Assembly: GCF_900103085.1 (NCBI RefSeq) | Contig: NZ_FMWR01000011.1 | Span: forward strand, 22,424-86,423 | DNA: 64,000 bases | Reading direction: 5' to 3' | Origin: Gilliamella mensalis | GTDB taxonomy: Bacteria > Pseudomonadota > Gammaproteobacteria > Enterobacterales > Orbaceae | Shown here: positions 58,155 through 64,000 of the stretch, one piece after another | Numbering within the stretch: the stretch's first letter is position 1 | Layout of the letters: each line of letters starts with the position of its first letter | Notes under the pieces: model-generated | Databases searched by the model: none | What the model was told of the DNA's origin: nothing | Seen by the model: the letters and a program-made list of their open reading frames with translations, nothing else | Position numbers and translations under genes: made by a program

Positions 58155-59159
58155 CTATTTTCTCCATCCTAGTGTTTGGCAAGGTAAATCATAAAGATGC
58201 TGCAATTCTTCATCTAATTTCATTAAGCTAATTGAAAAACCAGACATTTCAAGGGATGTACAAAAATGGCCAACAACGACATCGTGGCTGATTATTCCGC
58301 GTGTATCCAGTTCAATACCGACTTTACGTGTTACGATGAACAATTCGGCGTTACTAAGTGCGCCTAAATTATTAATTAATACACACACTCGATCGCCTTT
58401 TTTAAACGGTAAATCATCGCACAGGTTGTCTATCATCTCTTTAACAACTTCATCAGATGATGTTATAGCTTGTCGACGCAATCCTGCTTCTCCATGAATA
58501 CCAATACCAATTTCAATCTCGTTATCATCTAATTCAAAATTGAAATGATTTGATTGAGGTAATGCACATCCATCTAGGGCGACACCAATGGTACGTACAT
58601 TGTTGTTTGCTTTTGATACTACTTGGTAGAGATTTTCAAGATCATATTTTTCAAATTGTGCGGCAGAGCCAGCAATTTTGTATAAAAACATAATACCAGC
58701 AACGCCACGACGATCAGAAATCTTAGATAATGGTGCCGAGGCAATATCATCAGTTGCTCGAATCGTTTTGATGACAACATTTTCTTCTTCTAATATTTCG
58801 GCTGCAATATCAAAATTCATTCCGTCACCAGAATAGTTGCCAAACAAAAATAGTACGCCTTTTCCTTTTTCTATAGTTTTGGTTACTTCAATAATTTGAT
58901 CTGGAGATGGCGATGTGAAAACTTCGCCAATTGCACAGCCATCAATACCGCCTTTACCAATGAATCCTGCAAAGGTTGGTTCGTGACCACTACCACCACC
59001 TGAGACAATAACTACTTGATCGCTGGCAATATGGTTACCATAAACGGCACAATGTTCAGAAATCGCAGTCAATCTCCCCTGATAGGCATAGATCAACCCT
59101 TGCATGACTTCTTGTCTGACATTATTGGGATCATTAAGTAGCTTTTTGGGTTTGCGCAT
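58155..59159 (-). CDS. dhaK: Dihydroxyacetone kinase subunit DhaK
   Basis: DhaK binds dihydroxyacetone covalently through a histidine. The 334-residue protein (356 in E. coli) has KKLLNDPNNVRQEVMQGLIY, VIVSGGGSGHEPTFAGFIGK, GVLFLFGNYSGDGMNFDIA, and the substrate histidine in EIGIGIHGEAGLRR. GAGGAAA precedes the ATG. It forms an operon with dhaL, convergent with the galactitol-type PTS island. Related kinases act on tetruloses and other short ketoses, so the substrate may be a cleavage product of the neighbouring pathway. Confidence 0.92.
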   Translation of the reverse strand: MRKPKKLLNDPNNVRQEVMQGLIYAYQGRLTAISEHCAVYGNHIASDQVVIVSGGGSGHEPTFAGFIGKGGIDGCAIGEVFTSPSPDQIIEVTKTIEKGKGVLFLFGNYSGDGMNFDIAAEILEEENVVIKTIRATDDIASAPLSKISDRRGVAGIMFLYKIAGSAAQFEKYDLENLYQVVSKANNNVRTIGVALDGCALPQSNHFNFELDDNEIEIGIGIHGEAGLRRQAITSSDEVVKEMIDNLCDDLPFKKGDRVCVLINNLGALSNAELFIVTRKVGIELDTRGIISHDVVVGHFCTSLEMSGFSISLMKLDEELQHLYDLPCQTLGWRK

Positions 59160-59442
59160 TCTTTATTTCCTCTTTAATTATAGTTAACAACGTTTTATTG
59201 TAGGGAAAATTAATAACTCAAACGAATACAATTAATGACAAATAGTATCCTACTTATTGCGCATCATCGGGATGATTAGTTGATCTTTATGAGAGCTAGA
59301 AATTTAGTGTTTTATTCTTGAAAGGGTATAGTATCACTAATACTTATTAATAACTTGTTTATAAAATAATATTACAGTTATAATTTGTGAAAAAGTTTCA
59401 GGAGAGTAGGTGTTTGAGTATAAGCACCATTAATCATTGTCT

Positions 59443-60237
59443 ATGAATACAGAATCTTATCTTCAACGTTTTGGTGGTGTTGCAAGGCTTTATGGTCAGT
59501 CGGCTTTGCAACGCTTTTCGCAAGCACATATTTGTGTAATTGGTGTTGGCGGTGTGGGATCTTGGGTTGCAGAGTCGCTCGCTCGTAGTGGTATTGGTCA
59601 AATTACCTTAATTGATATGGATGATGTATGCGTGACAAATACTAATCGTCAAATTCATGCCTTAAAATCTAATATAGGTAAAGCTAAAACTTCAGTGATG
59701 GCAGAGCGTATTTTACAAATTAATCCTGAATGTGTGGTGAATGAAATTGATGATTTTATTAATATAGATAATGTCGGCGAATATTTGGGAACAAAGCAAT
59801 CACCACGGTATAACTATATTATCGATGCAATTGATAGTGTAAATGATAAAGCAGCGGTACTTGCATATTGTAAGCGACAAAAATTAAAAGTAATTACCAT
59901 TGGCGGGGCTGGTGGGCAAAAAGATCCAACACAAATTAAAATTGCTGATTTAGCCAAAACTATTCAAGATCCATTAGCTGCGAAATTACGTGAAAAGCTA
60001 AAGCATAATTATAAATTAAACAAAGATAGTAAAGGCAAATATGCCATTGCTTGTGTATTTTCGACTGAACAATTAACGTATCCTGCAAAAAATGGACAAA
60101 TATGCTTTACAAAAAGTGATGCTGAAGGCCCTAAAAAAATGGACTGTGAATCGGGGTTTGGTGCAATTACAACAGTTACAGCTACCTTTGGTTTTGTGGC
60201 CGTTAGTTATGTGTTAAATAAATTGTGTAACACCTGA
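59443..60237 (+). CDS. tcdA: tRNA threonylcarbamoyladenosine dehydratase
   Basis: TcdA (CsdL) is an E1-like enzyme that cyclises t6A37 to ct6A in tRNA. The protein matches E. coli TcdA: YLQRFGGVARLYGQSALQRF, the nucleotide-binding VIGVGGVGSWVAESLARSGI, LIDMDDVCVTNTNRQIHAL, ATPase region KTIQDPLAAKLREKLK and the C-terminal CESGFGAITTVTATFGFVAV. The ATG at 59443 gives 264 residues; a TTG two codons upstream is less likely. It stands alone between dhaK (divergent) and adhE. Confidence 0.95.
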   Translation: MNTESYLQRFGGVARLYGQSALQRFSQAHICVIGVGGVGSWVAESLARSGIGQITLIDMDDVCVTNTNRQIHALKSNIGKAKTSVMAERILQINPECVVNEIDDFINIDNVGEYLGTKQSPRYNYIIDAIDSVNDKAAVLAYCKRQKLKVITIGGAGGQKDPTQIKIADLAKTIQDPLAAKLREKLKHNYKLNKDSKGKYAIACVFSTEQLTYPAKNGQICFTKSDAEGPKKMDCESGFGAITTVTATFGFVAVSYVLNKLCNT

Positions 60238-60547
60238 TTTTTCTAAACAACCCTATTTTCTTTTCCTCATAGTAGATGGTATTAAATAATAGTTGCTTTT
60301 TTATTCATGTTAGTTTCTTTTTTGTTCGTTTTTTAATTATCCATTGCTTTTTTTTACTGAACACAGCTATAAATAAATTATTTACTTTTAGTAACATGCT
60401 TTTTTTTATGCAATATATTATTGTATAAAGTAAAAATCTGATTTACGATAACGTTAATTTCGTTTTGTTATTATGCTTAAGCATTAAATAGTTTCATGGA
60501 AGACGCCAAACGATCCCGATTTATTTTTTTATTTCAAGGAGAAATTT
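60238..60547. other. Intergenic region upstream of adhE
   Basis: The 310-base leader of adhE is extremely AT-rich with many T-runs. No Rex or FNR consensus that I would defend was found, and no gene is present. AAGGAGA at 60535-60541 is the adhE ribosome site. Confidence 0.4.
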
Positions 60548-63244
60548 ATGGCAGTAACTAATATGAATGAGTTAAATGAGTTAATGGCTCGAGTCAAAAA
60601 AGCACAGGAGACTTATTCAACTTATACTCAAGAGCAAGTTGACAAAATCTTTGTGGCAGCAGCAACCGCCGCAGCTGCGGAACGAATCCCTCTTGCACAG
60701 CAAGCTGTTGCTGAGTCAGGGATGGGAATTGTTGAAGATAAAGTCATAAAAAACCTTTTTGCTGCTGAGTATATTTTAAATAAATATCGTCACGATAAGA
60801 CTTGTGGCGTAGTAGCTGAAAATGAACCATTTGGTACCATCACTTTAGCAGAACCTTTAGGTATTATTTGTGGAATTGTTCCTACCACTAATCCAACTTC
60901 TACCGCAATTTTCAAATCCTTAATTAGTCTAAAAACACGTAACGCAATAGTCTTCTCTCCACATCCTAGAGCAAAAAAATCAACGATTGAAGCTGCTCGA
61001 ATTGTGTTAGATGCCGCAATAAAAGCCGGTGCACCAAAAGATATTATTGGTTGGATTGATGAACCATCTATTGAGTTATCTAATGCGTTAATGCATCACG
61101 ATGATGTGGCAGCTATTTTAGCGACCGGTGGACCGGGTATGGTTAAAGCAGCTTATAGTTCAGGTAAACCAGCATTAGGTGTTGGAGCCGGTAATACGCC
61201 TGTTGTTATTGACGAAACAGCAGATTTGAAACGTGCTGTAGCTTCTGTACTTATGTCTAAAACCTTTGATAATGGTATGATTTGTGCCTCAGAACAAGCT
61301 ATTGTCGTGGTTGATTCTGTATATGATGAAGTGCGCCGTTTATTAGCTCAATATGGCGCATATGTCTTAAATGCGAAAGAAACCAAAGCAGTACAAGGCA
61401 TTATTTTAAATGATAAAGGCGCGTTAAATGCCAATATTGTTGGTCAACCAGCAACAAACATTGCTGAAATGGCAGGTTTTAAAGTGCCAGCTGGTTCGAA
61501 AGTGCTTGTCGGCGAAGTGAGTAAAGTTGATTTATCTGAGCCATTTGCTCATGAAAAACTCTCACCAACGCTTGCTATGTTTAAAGCGAAAGATTTTTCT
61601 GAAGCGGTTGATAAAGCAGAAAAATTAGTTGAAATGGGTGGTATGGGGCATACTTCTGTCCTTTACACTGATCAAGATAGCAACCGTGAACGGATTGCTT
61701 ATTTTGGTAGTAAAATGAAAACTTGCCGTATTTTAATTAACCAACCGGCAGCTCATGGTGGTATTGGTGATTTGTATAATTTTGATTTAGCGCCATCTTT
61801 AACATTAGGATGTGGCTCTTGGGGTGGTAACTCGGTATCTGAAAATGTTGGACCGAAACACTTAATTAATAAGAAAACCATCGCTAAGAGAGCAGAAAAT
61901 ATGTTATGGCATAAACTACCAAGTTCTATCTATTTTAAACGTGGCTCACTACCTGTTGCTTTAAATGAAGTAGTTGAGCAAGGCGCAAAACGTGTATTTT
62001 TGGTAACAGATAAATTCTTATTTAATAATGGTTACTCAAAACAAATCACTGATCAATTAGAAGCGCAAGGCGTTATTTGCGAAACTTTCTTTGATGTTCA
62101 AGCGGATCCAACATTAAGTATCGTGCGTAAGGGTACTGACTCAATGCAAGCATTCCAACCAGATACGATTATCGCATTAGGTGGTGGTTCACCAATGGAT
62201 GCAGCAAAAATTATGTGGGTTTTATATGAGCATCCTGAAACAAAATTTGAAGAATTAGCATTACGTTTTATGGATATTCGTAAACGTGCTTGCCACTTTC
62301 CAAATATGGGGCAAAAAGCAAAATTAATTTGTGTAACAACGACATCAGGAACTGGTTCTGAAGTGACACCATTTGCTGTTGTTACTGATGATGCAACGGG
62401 TCAAAAATATCCATTAGCGGATTATGCAATTACTCCTAATATGGCTATTGTAGATGCTAATTTAGTGATGAATATGCCTCGCTCACTTTGTGCGGCAGGT
62501 GGCTATGATGCAGTGACACATGCATTAGAAGCCTATGTGTCAGTTATGGCCAGCGAGTTTTCTGATGGACAAGCGTTACAAGCATTAAGTTTATTAAAAA
62601 ATTACTTACCAGCTAGTTATAGAGAAGGTGCTAAAAATCCAGTTGCACGTGAAAAAGTTCATAGTGCAGCGACCTTAGCTGGTGTCGCTTTTGCCCAATC
62701 ATTCCTTGGTGTTTGTCACTCAATGGCACATAAAATTGGTGCGGCATTCCATATTCCACATGGTGTAGCAAATGCGATGTTAATAAGCAATGTTGTACGT
62801 TTTAATGCGACCGACAAACCAACTAAACAAGGTACGTTTAGTCAATATGGTTACCCGAATGCCATAGAGCGTTACGCGGAAATAGCTGATCACCTAGGGC
62901 TAACTGTTGCATCTGATAAAAATGAAACCAAAGTCGAAAAATTAATTGGCTGGTTAGATCAGCTCAGGAAAGATCTTGATATTCCATTCTCTATCAAAGA
63001 ATTTGGTGTGGATGAAAATACTTTCTTAGCACAAGTTGATCAATTGGCAGTTGATGCATTTGATGATCAATGTACTGGTGCAAATCCACGTTATCCTCTA
63101 ATTGCGGAGTTAAAGCAAATTTTGCTTGATACTTATTATGGTCGCGTATATCAAGACAAAGGTGATATTAGCGAAGATGTAGCTGTGCATACAGCGGCTA
63201 AAGGTGTCCAGACTCCTAAGAAAAGAGTAGCTAAAAAGAAATAA
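60548..63244 (+). CDS. adhE: Bifunctional acetaldehyde-CoA/alcohol dehydrogenase
   Basis: AdhE reduces acetyl-CoA to acetaldehyde and then to ethanol, regenerating NAD+ in fermentation. The 898-residue protein (891 in E. coli) has an N-terminal aldehyde dehydrogenase domain with the catalytic Cys in KTFDNGMICASEQAIVV and MGGMGHTSVLYTDQD, and a C-terminal iron-dependent alcohol dehydrogenase domain (from about residue 450) with IALGGGSPMDAAKIMWVLYE, TTTSGTGSEVTPFAVV, and iron ligands in GGYDAVTHALEAYVS, FLGVCHSMAHKIGAAFHIPH. The C-terminal tail ends PKKRVAKKK. A strong terminator follows. It fits an organism that relies on mixed-acid fermentation. Confidence 0.98.
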   Translation: MAVTNMNELNELMARVKKAQETYSTYTQEQVDKIFVAAATAAAAERIPLAQQAVAESGMGIVEDKVIKNLFAAEYILNKYRHDKTCGVVAENEPFGTITLAEPLGIICGIVPTTNPTSTAIFKSLISLKTRNAIVFSPHPRAKKSTIEAARIVLDAAIKAGAPKDIIGWIDEPSIELSNALMHHDDVAAILATGGPGMVKAAYSSGKPALGVGAGNTPVVIDETADLKRAVASVLMSKTFDNGMICASEQAIVVVDSVYDEVRRLLAQYGAYVLNAKETKAVQGIILNDKGALNANIVGQPATNIAEMAGFKVPAGSKVLVGEVSKVDLSEPFAHEKLSPTLAMFKAKDFSEAVDKAEKLVEMGGMGHTSVLYTDQDSNRERIAYFGSKMKTCRILINQPAAHGGIGDLYNFDLAPSLTLGCGSWGGNSVSENVGPKHLINKKTIAKRAENMLWHKLPSSIYFKRGSLPVALNEVVEQGAKRVFLVTDKFLFNNGYSKQITDQLEAQGVICETFFDVQADPTLSIVRKGTDSMQAFQPDTIIALGGGSPMDAAKIMWVLYEHPETKFEELALRFMDIRKRACHFPNMGQKAKLICVTTTSGTGSEVTPFAVVTDDATGQKYPLADYAITPNMAIVDANLVMNMPRSLCAAGGYDAVTHALEAYVSVMASEFSDGQALQALSLLKNYLPASYREGAKNPVAREKVHSAATLAGVAFAQSFLGVCHSMAHKIGAAFHIPHGVANAMLISNVVRFNATDKPTKQGTFSQYGYPNAIERYAEIADHLGLTVASDKNETKVEKLIGWLDQLRKDLDIPFSIKEFGVDENTFLAQVDQLAVDAFDDQCTGANPRYPLIAELKQILLDTYYGRVYQDKGDISEDVAVHTAAKGVQTPKKRVAKKK

Positions 63245-63264
63245 TATAAATTAAATTTTGATCA

Positions 63265-63303
63265 AAAAAAGACCTGAAATAGATCATATTTCAGGTCTTT
63301 TTT
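63265..63303 (+). terminator. Intrinsic terminator of adhE
   Basis: AAAAAAGACCTGAAAT (63265-63280) and ATTTCAGGTCTTTTTT (63288-63303) form a perfect 16-bp stem with loop AGATCAT, 20 bases after the adhE stop, with the U-run built into the 3' arm. Confidence 0.93.
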
Positions 63304-63353
63304 ATGTTTTTGATTTTTTTTTAAGCAAACAAAATAAAATTTGTTTTTTTTGC

Positions 63354-63382
63354 TTGCAAGGTTAAATGTTCTAGTTCATAAT
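63354..63382 (+). promoter_or_regulatory. Candidate promoter of the tRNA-tuf operon
   Basis: TTGCAA (63354-63359) and CATAAT (63377-63382) are spaced by 17 bases and followed by a GC-rich discriminator GCGCAGC; an A/T-rich stretch resembling an UP element lies upstream. The start would be a few bases before the first tRNA at 63396. This is the architecture of stringently controlled tRNA promoters. Confidence 0.55.
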
Positions 63383-63395
63383 GCGCAGCACTTAG

Positions 63396-63471
<76 letters not shown>

Positions 63472-63505
63472 TTTTCCTAAGTAGACAAATTTAAAAAAGA
63501 TTCGG

Positions 63506-63590
<85 letters not shown>

Positions 63591-63645
63591 TTATCTAATA
63601 TTAGCAATAGCTAATTGAAGCATTTAGGTAGCCGAGTTTGAATAT

Positions 63646-63720
<75 letters not shown>

Positions 63721-63723
63721 ATT

Positions 63724-63799
63724 GCTGATATAGCTCAGTTGGTAGAGCGCACCCTTGGTAAGGGTGAGGTCGGCAGTTCAAATCTGCCTATCAGCACCA
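63724..63799 (+). tRNA. thrT: tRNA-Thr (anticodon GGT)
   Basis: This 76-nt tRNA has acceptor GCTGATA/TATCAGC, D-arm GCTCAGTTGGTAGAGC, anticodon arm CACCC-TTGGTAA-GGGTG (GGT), T-arm GGCAGTTCAAATCTGCC and CCA. It lies three bases after tRNA-Gly, so the two are processed from one transcript. Confidence 0.98.
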
Positions 63800-63851
63800 C
63801 TCTTGTTAATTTCCTAAACTTCTAAAATATTGAATTTGCCTGCTTTAATGC

Positions 63852-63881
63852 TTGTCACTAGATAGCTTTATCTGTTATCAT
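63852..63881 (+). promoter_or_regulatory. Candidate internal promoter of tuf
   Basis: TTGTCA (63852-63857) and TATCAT (63876-63881) each match the sigma-70 consensus at five of six bases with an 18-base spacer. It lies about 100 bases before the tuf start and after the last tRNA, so tuf could be transcribed from here as well as from the tRNA promoter. Confidence 0.45.
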
Positions 63882-63936
63882 TCAGAGCTGATTTTAAGTT
63901 AGTATTATGTTGATTTAAATATGATACTTGGTTAAT

Positions 63937-63951
63937 GTGGTGACTCACCAC
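63937..63951 (+). promoter_or_regulatory. Hairpin in the tuf leader
   Basis: GTGGTG (63937-63942) and CACCAC (63946-63951) form a perfect 6-bp GC-rich stem with a three-base loop, 29 bases before the tuf start codon. It lies upstream of the GAGGGA ribosome site (63969-63974). A role in tuf mRNA control is possible but unproven. Confidence 0.4.
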
Positions 63952-63980
63952 CGATTTGTATTACATTTGAGGGACAATCA

Positions 63981-64000
63981 ATGTCTAAAGAAAAATTTGA
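63981..64000 (+). CDS. tuf: Elongation factor Tu, 3'-truncated by window edge
   Basis: Only the first six codons are present (ATG then SKEKF), with GAGGGA as ribosome site at 63969-63974. MSKEKF is the standard EF-Tu start, and the four tRNA genes upstream reproduce the E. coli tufB locus order. EF-Tu delivers aminoacyl-tRNA to the ribosome. The identification relies on context as much as on sequence. Confidence 0.85.

Overview
The window looks like a chromosomal segment of an AT-rich gammaproteobacterium close to Enterobacterales and Pasteurellales. Many proteins read as near-orthologues of Escherichia coli K-12 proteins, and several E. coli neighbourhoods are conserved: serA-rpiA/argP, hemE-yjaG-hupA, envC-yibQ, xerD-dsbC-recJ, sdaC-sdaB and thrU-tyrU-glyT-thrT-tuf. 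Low GC, this core gene set and many sugar PTS genes suggest an Orbaceae-type gut symbiont such as Gilliamella. That placement is inference from composition and gene content, not from a phylogeny.

Layout. 1-2017 is the 3' end of a sorbitol (srl/gut) operon: srlD (cut by the window edge), gutM and srlR. 2490-9362 holds core metabolism and housekeeping: serA, rpiA, argP, hemE, yjaG, hupA, ybaK and a YciC-like membrane protein. 9430-23060 is mostly translation and envelope functions: glyQS, envC-yibQ, rapZ, rdgB, rluA, dsbB, rluC, a histidine phosphatase, bepA and proS. 23510-26473 is serine uptake and deamination, with a very good class II CRP promoter. 26558-31889 holds a dead XRE regulator, then mpl, recJ, dsbC and xerD. 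31890-34639 is the most degraded part: grxB sits between inverted remnants of an rve-type transposase, a duplicated block of about 98 bp and a decayed membrane-protein gene.

34640-44522 is accessory metabolism: a LacD-type aldolase divergent from an MHS-family transporter, adhP, an APC permease, rimL, and an ascorbate-type PTS with its LacI-family regulator and a perfect palindromic operator. 44702-50213 holds tRNA-Pro, tgt and queA, two paralogous M48 lipoprotein proteases (one of them loiP) and alaA. 50360-52021 is an ACT-domain protein next to a UPF0210/PFL-family protein. 52339-59159 is a sugar-catabolic island: galactitol-type PTS IIA-IIB-IIC, a PRD-containing regulator, a FucA-like class II aldolase, and convergent dhaK-dhaL. 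59443-64000 holds tcdA, adhE, four tRNA genes and the start of tuf.

I found no CRISPR array, prophage, rRNA or defence island. The best candidate for an undescribed system is the galactitol-type PTS/aldolase/DhaKL island, whose substrate cannot be read from sequence alone. The best structural oddity is the transposon debris around grxB.
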